A DNA stretch of 64,000 bases, taken from CALZIK01 sp945787635. Lineage in GTDB: Bacteria > Acidobacteriota > Thermoanaerobaculia > Multivoradales > JAHEKO01. A program made the translations under genes and the position numbers. Location of the stretch: contig CAMYNM010000007.1 in assembly GCA_947259725.1 (NCBI GenBank), positions 1 through 64,000 of the forward strand, read 5' to 3'. The notes below the pieces were generated by a model. The model was given only the letters and a program-made list of their open reading frames with translations, had not been told where the DNA came from and searched no databases. This document shows positions 43,075 to 51,840 of the stretch, piece by piece. How positions within the stretch are numbered: the stretch's first letter is position 1; each line of letters opens with the position of its first letter.

Positions 43075-43896
43075 TCACCTGCCCGCGCGCACTCGGGTTC
43101 CCGAGGTGGCCCCACCGAGTGCGCCGGAAAGCACGCCTTGCGACCGACCGTCGAGAATCCACGAAGACACTCCCCAGCCGGCCAACTCGAGCGCCGTTTC
43201 CAGGCGATGCCTCATGCCACCCGTGACGTCTCGAACGCCCTCGCCGGCGTCTCCCGCCCGAAGCGTCGAGAGGACCTGACGGGCGTTTTCACACCGTATC
43301 TCTCGAATCGGCTGGCCGGATTCGTCCAGAACGCCGTCCGTGGCGCCCAGCCAGTAGGCGCCGCGGATCTTCCAGCCACCCGCCAGCAGAGGCGGAACTA
43401 TCGAGAGGAAAACGCTCTCGGTCGAAACGATTCGGGCGCGACGATCGCCGTCCAGAACCACATCGCCGTAGGTAACCGGCGTGAGGCCCGCGTCGAGAGC
43501 CGTCAGCACGGGCGCCGCCGCGATCCGATCGAGCCGGCCGCCTCTCGAGGTCATGAAGCTACCCGGCGCCAGGGAAAACGGTGTCATCCCGGCTTCGAGA
43601 AGGGCCGCGATGACCTCGCGATGGAGACGGGCTGCGGCGTCCTGCGTCCGCGCCACGGTGTCGAGCGCGGGGCGGTCCCCGTCGGCCGAGCTCCAGTCGC
43701 CCTCGGCTGCCGCCGCGTGGCCGAACGAGCCGCTGCCGTGCCCGAGCACGACCATGATCCCGGGAAGCGAAGTGATCGCGTGCAACTCGGCCGCGAGGCG
43801 CCGCACGACTTCTGATCGGACCGCCTCTGAGCTCGCCTTGTCGGTGATCAGGCTGCCGCCGAGCTTGACCAGGGCGAGCTGAGCGCGCGCGCTCAC
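43075..43896 (-). CDS. Isopentenyl phosphate kinase
   Basis: IPK phosphorylates isopentenyl phosphate to isopentenyl diphosphate. From GTG 43896 (overlapping the decarboxylase stop as GTGA) the protein has 273 residues of the amino-acid kinase fold. It shows VKLGGSLITDK (about 10-20), LGHGSGSFGHAAA (about 51-63, His60 matching the conserved active-site His of archaeal IPKs), YWLGATDGVLDE, and DVTGGMRHRLETALEL. These four motifs distinguish it from aspartate or acetylglutamate kinases. With no phosphomevalonate kinase in the cluster, it implies an alternative mevalonate pathway. Confidence 0.88.
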   Translation of the reverse strand: MSARAQLALVKLGGSLITDKASSEAVRSEVVRRLAAELHAITSLPGIMVVLGHGSGSFGHAAAAEGDWSSADGDRPALDTVARTQDAAARLHREVIAALLEAGMTPFSLAPGSFMTSRGGRLDRIAAAPVLTALDAGLTPVTYGDVVLDGDRRARIVSTESVFLSIVPPLLAGGWKIRGAYWLGATDGVLDESGQPIREIRCENARQVLSTLRAGDAGEGVRDVTGGMRHRLETALELAGWGVSSWILDGRSQGVLSGALGGATSGTRVRAGR

Positions 43897-44990
43897 CTGG
43901 ACTGCCCCTCTCGGCTCTCGTCCGAAGGCGGGCCGAGGTGCTCGGAAGTCTGGAACGGTCCGGACCCAACTCGGTCGGGCAGCACGCGCTCGACCTCCGG
44001 CAGCTCGCCGAACGCCTCCGCGACCCGAGTCGCGCAAGCTGCCGGGCAGATCGCATGCACGTTGGGGCCCGCGTCGATGGTCGCGTACACCGGGACCCCC
44101 TCGACGCGCAGATGCCGAATCGCCCATAAGACCGCGAAGGTGCCGCCCGTCCAGTAGTAGATCGGTGGTCGTGACGACATTGCGACATGGTGCAGATCGA
44201 CGGCCTCGGTCTCCAGGGTCTCTCCCAGCAACTCCATGTCGCGCTCCGCGATCGCCCGGCGCACGGTCTCGAGGCGCGCACCGAGCTCGCTCAGACGGGC
44301 CGCGAACCTGGGACTCGAGGGCGCGCGGCGGTGGCCATCTCGAGACGATGTCTTCTTGGCGCGCGAATCAACGACCGCGACGACATCGGCCAGATCCCAG
44401 TGGTCCGCCGCAGCCAGTTGGACGGCGGGTGCCTCGAAGTCGTCACCCCGGTCTTCGCTTCCACCGGCCTGTCCGTCTTCGCCGCCTTCTCCCGGCCACT
44501 CGACATAGCCTCCCAGGACCGATCGCGCGGCGGAACCCGAACCGCTCAGCCGCGCCAGAACCGAGGCTTGCGCTGGAGTCGCCGGAGGCTTTGCCATGGC
44601 ATGCCCGGCCGCGAGCGTCAGGGCCGCAAATCCCGATGCCGACGAGGCGATTCCCGCACCGGTCGGAAAGTTGTTCTCGGTCCAGACCCGACAACCGCCA
44701 CCGAGGCCGGCCCGCGCTCGCAGAGCGCCGAGATGACTTCGCACTGGCTCGGCGAAGGCTTTGCTCGCGCGCTCGAACGGGCCGTCCGCGGACCGAAACC
44801 AGATCTCGTCCTCCGTCGAGGCGCGGTCGAAAACCACCGTGCATTTGGACGTGCAGCGCGACAACGTCATCGAGATCGACGGATTACAGGGGAGCACGCG
44901 CCGTTCATCCCGGATTCCCCAGTACTTGATGAAGGCGATGTTCGAAGGCGCGACGAAGGTCGCGCGCCCCGGCTCTTCAAGCTCCGACAT
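43893..44990 (-). CDS. Mevalonate-phosphate decarboxylase homologue (MDD family)
   Basis: From ATG 44990 the protein has 365 residues of the GHMP/MDD family: VAPSNIAFIKYWGIRDE (about 13-29), NFPTGAGIASSASGFAAL, SGSGSAARSVLGGYVEW with the catalytic Arg, and YATIDAGPNVHAIC with the catalytic Asp. The Lys of the usual KYWGK motif, near the diphosphate site of yeast MDD, is Ile here. With IPK next door and no phosphomevalonate kinase, decarboxylation of mevalonate 5-phosphate to isopentenyl phosphate is more likely than use of the diphosphate. An insert rich in Gly/Glu/Asp at about 172-186 is unusual. Confidence 0.85.
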   Translation of the reverse strand: MSELEEPGRATFVAPSNIAFIKYWGIRDERRVLPCNPSISMTLSRCTSKCTVVFDRASTEDEIWFRSADGPFERASKAFAEPVRSHLGALRARAGLGGGCRVWTENNFPTGAGIASSASGFAALTLAAGHAMAKPPATPAQASVLARLSGSGSAARSVLGGYVEWPGEGGEDGQAGGSEDRGDDFEAPAVQLAAADHWDLADVVAVVDSRAKKTSSRDGHRRAPSSPRFAARLSELGARLETVRRAIAERDMELLGETLETEAVDLHHVAMSSRPPIYYWTGGTFAVLWAIRHLRVEGVPVYATIDAGPNVHAICPAACATRVAEAFGELPEVERVLPDRVGSGPFQTSEHLGPPSDESREGQSR

Positions 44991-46101
44991 CGGCCACCTT
45001 CCCGCCCACATGAGATTGCAAACCCTCGACTCCCAACGCGGCCGAGAGTGCCCGGTACCCCCCCAGGATCGAGCTCGGTTCTCCCGCCGCCTCAGGAGGC
45101 CAGAACACGAGCAGGCTGCCACCGCCCGACCCGGAGAGCGTGCCCGCTCCCGAGATCTTGGCGGCTCCACCGGCCGCCTCGACGCGCCGAATCGCCCCCT
45201 GGACCGCGTCCGGGACCACCCCGATGGCCTCGAGGCACCGCTCGAACTCCCGGACCCCGGCGAGAACCCTCGGCCAGGCGACTCGGTCGCGGGAGAGAGC
45301 GCCGGCGAAGACTCGAACCGCGGCCCCCATCCGATCCAGTATGTCGGCGAATCGGCCGGGATCCCGTTCGCGCCGGGCTCGCACCTGCGTCACCACCTCG
45401 CCCGTGGACTCGACCGGCGCGCCGGTGTCGAAGACTCGCACTCCGTCCAGAAACCACCCCGGCTTACTGAGCTCCTCGACCTCGAGCGCGTCTCGGCCGC
45501 GGGTCAGGAGCAGGAGACCGCCCCTCATCACGGTGGTGTGGTCGATACCCGAGGGCCGGCCATGCTGTCGCCTCTCGACCTCCAAGGCGACGTCGGCGAC
45601 CGCGCCGGCCGACTCCTGCTCGCCGGCCAACGACGCCATCAGAGCCGCCGCCACCGCCACCGCCACGGCCGCGGAGCTGCCGAAACCCGAGCCCACCGGT
45701 AGATCTGATCGAACCGACAAACTGAGTGCTGGCCTGGTCGAGACCTTGGACCGGCGCTCCAAGAACCACAGAGTTTCGGCCATCGCGATCTTGACCACGC
45801 CCGCTTCGTCGCCGGCACGTAGCGCCGAGAAGCTCTCCGGCGAAGGTCTTTTCTCGTATGCCTGCCAAAGCGCTCGCCGCCGGTCGCCGAACTCCAGAAC
45901 TTCGGGCCAAGAGCAACTCTCGCGAAGCTGGAAGTCCTCGAGCTCGAGCTGCAGCTCGACTCCCGGCACCGGCGGGCCGACCCGCGCCAGGGTTCGCAGC
46001 CCCAACGAGGCCACAACCGCCGGCACGCCATACACCGCCGCGTGCTCGCCCATCAGAATGAGCTTTCCAGGTGCGCTGGCCTCGGCTTCGAGTGCGTGCA
46101 C
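44977..46101 (-). CDS. mvk: Mevalonate kinase
   Basis: The protein from GTG 46101 has 374 residues: ASAPGKLILMGEHAAVYGVPAV (about 9-30, split here as ASAPGKL and LMGEHAAV), DLPVGSGFGSSAAVAVA (ATP loop) and GAAKISGAGTLSGSGGGSLL near the C-terminus. These are the three GHMP motifs in mevalonate-kinase form. It phosphorylates mevalonate to mevalonate 5-phosphate. It overlaps the decarboxylase start by 14 bases and lies 16 bases after the HMG-CoA reductase stop. The exact start is uncertain. Confidence 0.88.
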   Translation of the reverse strand: MHALEAEASAPGKLILMGEHAAVYGVPAVVASLGLRTLARVGPPVPGVELQLELEDFQLRESCSWPEVLEFGDRRRALWQAYEKRPSPESFSALRAGDEAGVVKIAMAETLWFLERRSKVSTRPALSLSVRSDLPVGSGFGSSAAVAVAVAAALMASLAGEQESAGAVADVALEVERRQHGRPSGIDHTTVMRGGLLLLTRGRDALEVEELSKPGWFLDGVRVFDTGAPVESTGEVVTQVRARRERDPGRFADILDRMGAAVRVFAGALSRDRVAWPRVLAGVREFERCLEAIGVVPDAVQGAIRRVEAAGGAAKISGAGTLSGSGGGSLLVFWPPEAAGEPSSILGGYRALSAALGVEGLQSHVGGKVADVGA

Positions 46102-46117
46102 GGGGTGGGGCTCTGGC

Positions 46118-47401
46118 CTAGGCGGAACCGTCTCCGGAAATCGGCCCACGCCCGAGCTGTTCGTGGGCGCGCGCCAGGTCGCTCGACGTGAAGGCGGCCA
46201 GCAACGACAGCTCGCCGGCCAGCACGGTCGCGCCGAGGATCTCGGCCAGCCGGGTGACCGCGGCGCCGGGCTCGCTCGCATCCAGCTCGATACCGAGCAG
46301 CGCGAGAGCTTCAGCCTGCGTGTCGAGGGCCGTGCCGCCGCCGACCGCGCCCAGTGGCAGGTCCGGCATGTAGACCGACGCGACCACTCCATCCGCTCCG
46401 CGCGCTTCGATGGTGGTTACCCCCATCGATCCCTCGACGACCTGAGCGACATCCTGCCCGGTGGCGACGAAGAAGGCGGCCAGAATATTGGCGAAATGGG
46501 CGTTGAATCCCATCGCCCCAGCGGCGATCGACCCCAGAAGGTTTTTTCGGTATTGAACCTCCACCAGATCTTGGGCCGTGGTCTTGAGGCATCGGTCCAG
46601 GACCTCGCTCGCCAATCCGACCTCCGCCCAGACACGTTTGCCGCGGCCTTCCAGGAAATTGACCGCCGAGGGCTTTTTGTCGACGCAGAAGTTGCCCGAC
46701 AATGCCAGACAGGGCAAGCCGGTTTCGGGCTCGATCAGATCCCGAATCACCCGATCGCACGCCACCGTCGCCATGTTCATGCCCATCGCGTCGCCGGTCA
46801 AGAACCGAAAACGCAGGTAGATCGAGCTGCCGAAGACCTGGGGCCGGATGTCGCGCAGCCGGAGATGATTGCTGGTGGACTCGGTGATCTCGCGAATGCG
46901 CTCTTCGTTTCGTTCGATCCAGCTCAGAAACTCGCGGGTCTCGTCGATGCCGCCCGAGCGAAACACCGGCGCCCGAGTCATTCCCACGTCTTCGACCCGA
47001 ACCACGGCGCCGCCGGACTCCCGAATCGCTCTGCAGCCTCGGTTCGCGCTGGCGATCAGCGCGCCTTCGGTTGTCGCCAGAGGTACATAGACGTCCTCTT
47101 CCGGCGAGACGAAGTGCCCTCGCACCGAGAGTGGGCCGATGACACCGACCGGCACTTGTGTGGCGCCGATGAAGTTTTCGCAGTGACGGCTCGCCGCGCG
47201 CGCCGCGTCGAGCGAGAAATCGCCGGTCCGCTCGAGCGATACGCCGCGCATGCGCTCGAGCGCTTCGCGGCGCACCCGCGCTGCTTCGGCAGCGGACAGG
47301 TTCGAGGGCAGCTCGTGCATGCGTCGCTTGCCGGCGGCCAGATCGTCGATCAACTTCTCGAGGTCTTCGAGATCCGGTGCCAAGCGTCCCGGCTCAGCCA
47401 T
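46118..47401 (-). CDS. hmgA: HMG-CoA reductase (class I type)
   Basis: The enzyme reduces HMG-CoA to mevalonate with NADPH. The 427 residues contain ENFIGATQVPVGVIGPL (about 75-91), ATTEGALIASANRG with the catalytic Glu112, TGDAMGMNMA with Asp204, VDKKPSAVNF with the catalytic Lys, and a C-terminal His in RAHEQLGR. The layout fits the class I form of archaea and eukaryotes. No N-terminal membrane helices are present. The ATG 47401 overlaps the fni stop by 8 bases. Confidence 0.95.
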   Translation of the reverse strand: MAEPGRLAPDLEDLEKLIDDLAAGKRRMHELPSNLSAAEAARVRREALERMRGVSLERTGDFSLDAARAASRHCENFIGATQVPVGVIGPLSVRGHFVSPEEDVYVPLATTEGALIASANRGCRAIRESGGAVVRVEDVGMTRAPVFRSGGIDETREFLSWIERNEERIREITESTSNHLRLRDIRPQVFGSSIYLRFRFLTGDAMGMNMATVACDRVIRDLIEPETGLPCLALSGNFCVDKKPSAVNFLEGRGKRVWAEVGLASEVLDRCLKTTAQDLVEVQYRKNLLGSIAAGAMGFNAHFANILAAFFVATGQDVAQVVEGSMGVTTIEARGADGVVASVYMPDLPLGAVGGGTALDTQAEALALLGIELDASEPGAAVTRLAEILGATVLAGELSLLAAFTSSDLARAHEQLGRGPISGDGSA

Positions 47402-48491
47402 TGCGTCCTCCTCGTGCCGATGGCGATCGCGAATCGAGATGGTGAAGCTCGACCGCTTGAAGCGCGGCGATGGAGGGCGCTCCCACGCAGAACATCGCGA
47501 TCCTGAGCTCTCGGGCGACCCTCGCCGCGCACTCCGTGGCCTTGTCCGATGAAGTATTCGCGCCTTCGAGAAACAGCTGCGCCAGGCCGACGATGTCGGC
47601 GCCCATCGCGATCGCCTTGGCGACGTCCAGACCGTTGCGTACTCCGCCGCTGCCGATGATGGTCAGACCGCCCAGAGTCCGCAGCTCACGGATGGACCGT
47701 GGCGTCGAGACTCCCCAGCCGGCGAAGATCTCGCCGAGGCCAAAGTCACGCGCGCGGCTGGCCTCGATCCGGGCCCAACTCGTGCCGCCGAGGCCGGCGG
47801 TGTCCAGGATCGTGATCCCGGCGGCCTTCAAGCGCCTGGCAGCCTCGAAGGACAGTCCGCAGCCGATCTCCTTGGCCAGCACCGGCACCTCCAACTCGGA
47901 GGCGATCTCGCCCATCTTGTCCGCCAGCCCGGCGAAGTTGCACTGTCCTTCGGGCTGAATCGCTTCCTGCAGCGGATTGAGATGGAAGACCAGCCCGTCG
48001 GCTTCGATCATCTCGACCGCCTGGCGGCACTCGTCGAGGCCGAAACCGTAGTTGAGCTGGACGGCGCCGAGGTTGGCGAGGATCGGCACGTCCGGGGCCA
48101 GGGCACGAATCTGGAAGCTCTCGGCCTGGCTCGGATCCTCGATCGCCTTTCGTTGCGATCCGACTCCGATGGCGATTCCGGATGCCTGAGCCGCAACGGC
48201 CAAGTTCCGGTTGATGCGGGTCGCCTCCCCGGTGCCCCCGGTCATGCATGAGATCAGGAGCGGCGCTCGCAGACGATAGCCCAGGAACTCGACCGTCAGA
48301 TCGACGGCGGCCATATCGATCTCGGGCAACGCCTGATGATCGAAATAGTAGCGATCGAAAAAACGCGCGGACAGCTGCATGCTCTCGTGGAGTGCGAGCT
48401 CGATGTGCTCGGCCTTTCGGTCGCGCAGCTCACGCCGATCGGATCGATCGCGTCGACTGCCTTGGGGACGCTCTTCGGATGGCAGGCTCAA
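47394..48491 (-). CDS. fni: Type 2 isopentenyl-diphosphate isomerase (FMN)
   Basis: The enzyme interconverts IPP and DMAPP with FMN and NADPH. The 365-residue TIM barrel has RKAEHIELAL near the N-terminus, ISCMTGGTGEATRINRNLA, HLNPLQEAIQPEGQ with the catalytic Gln, and IIGSGGVRNGLDVAKAIAMG (FMN phosphate site). The TTG start at 48491 overlaps the preceding stop (TTGA), although a later start is possible. Type 2 isomerases are usual with mevalonate pathways in bacteria and archaea. Confidence 0.92.
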   Translation of the reverse strand: MSLPSEERPQGSRRDRSDRRELRDRKAEHIELALHESMQLSARFFDRYYFDHQALPEIDMAAVDLTVEFLGYRLRAPLLISCMTGGTGEATRINRNLAVAAQASGIAIGVGSQRKAIEDPSQAESFQIRALAPDVPILANLGAVQLNYGFGLDECRQAVEMIEADGLVFHLNPLQEAIQPEGQCNFAGLADKMGEIASELEVPVLAKEIGCGLSFEAARRLKAAGITILDTAGLGGTSWARIEASRARDFGLGEIFAGWGVSTPRSIRELRTLGGLTIIGSGGVRNGLDVAKAIAMGADIVGLAQLFLEGANTSSDKATECAARVARELRIAMFCVGAPSIAALQAVELHHLDSRSPSARGGRNG

Positions 48492-49597
48492 TACTGTCGG
48501 TCCCGCAGGAATTGGATCAGACCGCTGAAAAAGGTAGCGGCTTGCGGTTCGAGGCCGAGCCCATCTGTGGCGGCTGCTGCCCGCTCGAGCCGCCGCTCGA
48601 TCATGCTCTCGACCTCCGCCTTCGCTCCCGAGCGCTCCACGATGCGGCGAACCTCGCGCAGCTCTTCGGAGGTGACGTCCCTATTGCCCAAAGCTGCCCG
48701 CAGCAGCTCGCGACTCGGCTCGTCGCAACGCTCGAGCGCCTGCTGCACCAGAACCGTGTACTTGCCTTCGGCGATATCGGAATCGACCGACTTGCCCACC
48801 GCCTCGCTGGCCCCGAACACGCCCAGAAGATCATCCTTGAGTTGAAACGCCTCGCCCAGAGCACGGCCGTAGGCACGCAGGCCCTCGATCGTGGTGCCCG
48901 GCGCCTTGGCCGCCAGAGCGCCCAGCTCGATGGGCCGCTCCACGCTATAGCGGCCGGATTTGAGCCGCAGCACCTTGAGCAGATCCTCCTTGCACCAGCC
49001 CGAACGGTACGGCGCGGTCATCTCCAGATACTGCCCGAGCACGACTTCCTGGCACATCGCGGCAAAGCACCGGCTGACCCCGTCGAGCCTGAGGGCCGAC
49101 TGGGCCTCGAGCATCAATTCCACGGCATAGGAGTGCGCGAGGTCTCCAAGCAGGATCGCCACCGATTCGCCGTGCCGCTCGGAGCGCCCCGGCCAGGCCA
49201 GTTGCCGGTGATTGGATTCGAACAGAACATGAATCGAGGGGCCGCCCCTCCGGAGAGCCGCGCCGTCCATGATGTCGTCGTGGATCAGCAGGTAGGTGTG
49301 CAGAAGCTCCGTCGATATCGCGAGCGGCAGGATCAGTTTTCCGTCGCCGCCGCCACAGGCCCGGTAGGCGAAGTACACCAGCGCCGGCCGGAGACGCTTA
49401 CCCCCGCGTGCCACGAACTCCCGCAGCCTAGAGGTCAGCTCGACCGTCTCCGGGGCCTCGGCAATCGCCTCTTTCTGCTTGCGATCGAGCCATCCGAGCA
49501 AGGCGGGCTCGAGCAACTCCAGAAACCCGCCGAGGTCGCCGGGCTCAGTCACGGCACGGGACTCAGCATTTTGAGAGGTCTTGAGGAGGGTCGTCAT
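48488..49597 (-). CDS. Short-chain polyprenyl diphosphate synthase
   Basis: The 369-residue all-helical protein has GGKRLRP (about 65-71), the first Asp-rich motif HDDIMD (Asp107-Asp111) and the second, LKDDLLG (about 253-259). The first motif has no two-residue insert, and residue -5 from it is Tyr102. This pattern is seen in archaeal GGPP/FPP synthases rather than in bacterial IspA-type enzymes. It would supply farnesyl diphosphate for squalene; the true chain length is not proven. It precedes fni directly. Confidence 0.88.
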   Translation of the reverse strand: MTTLLKTSQNAESRAVTEPGDLGGFLELLEPALLGWLDRKQKEAIAEAPETVELTSRLREFVARGGKRLRPALVYFAYRACGGGDGKLILPLAISTELLHTYLLIHDDIMDGAALRRGGPSIHVLFESNHRQLAWPGRSERHGESVAILLGDLAHSYAVELMLEAQSALRLDGVSRCFAAMCQEVVLGQYLEMTAPYRSGWCKEDLLKVLRLKSGRYSVERPIELGALAAKAPGTTIEGLRAYGRALGEAFQLKDDLLGVFGASEAVGKSVDSDIAEGKYTVLVQQALERCDEPSRELLRAALGNRDVTSEELREVRRIVERSGAKAEVESMIERRLERAAAATDGLGLEPQAATFFSGLIQFLRDRQY

Positions 49598-49627
49598 GTG
49601 CTGGCACCGGCTAGACCACCGAGCCGC

Positions 49628-51130
49628 TCATCTTATCGAGCCCGAGCCTTGGACGCGGACCGAGACCCGCGGTTCGACTCGAGGCGAGGCATTCTCGACG
49701 CCGGCCACGGAAGTCGAGACCGGTCGCAGCGAAACCAGTGGCAGGAGAAACTCCGACAGACGCAAGCCATTGCCGGTCGCCTGACTGGGCACGTCGGTGA
49801 GAACGAACCCCACGGAAGCGCCCCGGGAGAGCCCTCCGTGGGTCCATCGGAGCCGTCCCCCGGTCAGCCGTGCGGCACGCTCGGTCTTGCGGGCTCCGTA
49901 CATGTAACCCGGGGCCACCGAGCAAATGACCGTTGCCGGATTTTCGACCAACTCGAAGCCCCGGGCGAGCCGGCGCAGCGCATCCGGGTACAGCTCGTTC
50001 TTCGAGGCCTCGAACCAGTCCCGGTCCGAATACCAGTCGCCCGCAGAGCCCCGCGCCGCCGCGTCGTCGAGTCGCTGAGCTACCCCTTGGTAGAACAGTG
50101 GGTCCCCCGTTACCGGCCGGTACGCCCAGTCGTCACCTCGCCTTGCAATCACCGCCGCGCCGTCTCTCGACGCCACCCACAGCTTGCCTTCGGACCGGTA
50201 GGAGCACAGCTCCACTCCCTCGGTCGCCACCAGGATCGCCGTCAGACGCGGCGCAAGCTCGCCCTGTGCGTAGGCTTCGAAGCTCGAGACCAGCCCATAG
50301 GGCGTCAGCACGACATCCGTGGGCCGTTCTAGCCGCGCGCTTTTCCTGAGACCCGCCTTGCGCAGATCGGTCCGGATGGCCGGCAGCACATTGACCAGGG
50401 GATCCCCGCCGTCGATACCGTGATCGGAAAAGACCACGACCTTGAAATCGTCGCCCTCGGCGCGCGCCGCGCGAATCGCGCGACCCAGCTCGCGAAGAGT
50501 CTCATCGAGCGACTCCGGGCCTTTCAGGTGCGCCGCGGTGTCGGTGGTCTCGATGTAGGCAAAGAAGTTGCGCTGCTGCGACTCCAGGAATGCGGACAGC
50601 GCGCTTCGGACCCGGTTCTCGCTCGCGCCCGCCGGCCGCAGACTGGCTAGAGCGCTTCGAGCGACGCCCTTCTTGCTCCACTGGAAGAACTCGCGCCAGG
50701 GAAACTCGATTCGAAAGTAGCTGATCAATCCCCCACCTCGGGGACGGTCTTCGCTCCAGTCAAAGAATCGGGCTTCGTAACCCGGTGAAGCCTGAAGGCC
50801 CAGAGGCCCGAGCGCGTCCGCAAGCGCCACCGTGGTCGTCGATGGAAAGCTGCTGATTAGAGGCACCGGCTGGCCCAACTCCTCGAAGAGCTCGGGCGCA
50901 AACCCTCGCCTCTCGAGGGCCGCCAGCGTTCCATAGGGAACCGCATCCAGAAGCAGAAACAGCGTTCGCTCGGTGGTCTCGGCCGCGCCAAAGAGCGGCT
51001 CGGTGGCGAGCGGGCTCACAAACACCACCAGGAGCGTGGCGATGGCGCACCAGCGGCCGCGGCGCGGGCCAGCTATCGGCTTTCTCGACCGAGAATCGAA
51101 GCCAGCGCCTGTTCCAGGGCTCGAGAACAT
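49628..51130 (-). CDS. Alkaline-phosphatase-superfamily phosphodiesterase, exported
   Basis: The 500-residue protein has an Arg-rich N-terminus with a hydrophobic segment (about 30-48), probably a signal or anchor. The fold shows LLLDAVPYGTLAALERRGF with the metal Asp, SSFPSTTTVALADALG with the nucleophile Thr, ETTDTAAHL and FSDHGIDGGDP with the metal Asp/His. It matches the type I phosphodiesterase/nucleotide pyrophosphatase group. The start overlaps hpnG by 58 bases. It is an unexpected member of the isoprenoid run; a role on an exported lipid or nucleotide is a guess. Confidence 0.75.
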   Translation of the reverse strand: MFSSPGTGAGFDSRSRKPIAGPRRGRWCAIATLLVVFVSPLATEPLFGAAETTERTLFLLLDAVPYGTLAALERRGFAPELFEELGQPVPLISSFPSTTTVALADALGPLGLQASPGYEARFFDWSEDRPRGGGLISYFRIEFPWREFFQWSKKGVARSALASLRPAGASENRVRSALSAFLESQQRNFFAYIETTDTAAHLKGPESLDETLRELGRAIRAARAEGDDFKVVVFSDHGIDGGDPLVNVLPAIRTDLRKAGLRKSARLERPTDVVLTPYGLVSSFEAYAQGELAPRLTAILVATEGVELCSYRSEGKLWVASRDGAAVIARRGDDWAYRPVTGDPLFYQGVAQRLDDAAARGSAGDWYSDRDWFEASKNELYPDALRRLARGFELVENPATVICSVAPGYMYGARKTERAARLTGGRLRWTHGGLSRGASVGFVLTDVPSQATGNGLRLSEFLLPLVSLRPVSTSVAGVENASPRVEPRVSVRVQGSGSIR

Positions 51131-51804
51131 TGTCCGACTCTATCGCGCAGTTCCAGAAGCTCCAGCATCAGCCTCGGGCGACGAAACGTCGCGCCGAGCA
51201 AGCCGACTCGCGAGAGTGAGCCGTCCGGGGCCAGAGCCCGGTTCAGCTCGGGCGGCAGATCGTCGGCCAGCCGATCGCTCACGATGCGCAGAAGGGCGAA
51301 CGGAAGCCCAGCCTCGCTGGCTGCCGTTGCCCAGGCATAGGACTCCATGTCGATCGTCGCGTTCTGCTGCTCGATCCGGCTGGCGAGCTCGAGCTTCTCG
51401 GCCGCGGTCGAGAGAATCCGCCGCCCGGTGAGCACCGTTCCCACCCTGGCCCCGGAAAGCGCCAGGGCGCGGCTTTGCCAGGACGATGCCGGAATCGAGA
51501 GGCTGCGCGCCGGGTCCTCCACGAGAGCGACGTGCTCGGCCACCAGGAGATCGCCTACCGAGAGGTCCGCCGAAAGCGCACCTCCCAACCCGACGAAGAT
51601 CAGCGCGGCCGGCGCATCGCGATCGAGAATCGCGGCGACTCCGGCTCGCGCTGCAGGCATCCCAACGCCGGTACACGACAGATTGATCGGCCGGCCGGCC
51701 ACCCTCCCTCGCCAACCAGCCCCTGAGCCGGCTCGCCGCCGCAAACCGTGGCGGCGGCGCAGATCGCGAACTTCTTCGGGAAGGGCCGCCACCACCGACA
51801 GCAT
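51073..51804 (-). CDS. hpnG: HpnG-like phosphorylase (adenosylhopane nucleosidase)
   Basis: The 243 residues from ATG 51804 have an MTAN/PNP fold: VVAALPEEVRDLRR, CTGVGMPAARAGVAAIL, FVGLGGALSADLSVGDLLVA, and ATIDMESYAWATAASEAGLP with the catalytic Glu. HpnG removes adenine from adenosylhopane to give ribosylhopane. Its place between hpnA and the rest of the hopanoid cluster supports that call over a general nucleosidase. The frame is open to GTG 51831; ATG 51804 fits the family start better. Confidence 0.85.
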   Translation of the reverse strand: MLSVVAALPEEVRDLRRRHGLRRRAGSGAGWRGRVAGRPINLSCTGVGMPAARAGVAAILDRDAPAALIFVGLGGALSADLSVGDLLVAEHVALVEDPARSLSIPASSWQSRALALSGARVGTVLTGRRILSTAAEKLELASRIEQQNATIDMESYAWATAASEAGLPFALLRIVSDRLADDLPPELNRALAPDGSLSRVGLLGATFRRPRLMLELLELRDRVGQCSRALEQALASILGRESR

Positions 51805-51815
51805 CGGGTCCGACG

Positions 51816-51834
51816 CTAGTGTTCGGGACACTAG
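51816..51834. repeat. 19-bp CTAG palindrome (element relic C)
   Basis: ctagtgt-tcggg-acactag has the same CTAGTGT/ACACTAG ends as element A but no interior. It sits in the 36-base gap between the hpnG start and the hpnA stop. It may be a collapsed element copy, a solo end, or chance. Confidence 0.55.
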
Positions 51835-51840
51835 GCCAGC

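Noticed and set aside
45140..47506. 788-codon plus-strand frame opposite mevalonate kinase and HMG-CoA reductase
   Set aside because: It is antisense to two enzymes with complete motif sets and has low-complexity, Arg/Ser-rich composition.
48248..50332. 694-codon plus-strand frame opposite fni, the polyprenyl synthase and the phosphodiesterase
   Set aside because: It shows no motifs, and the minus-strand genes have complete catalytic signatures.
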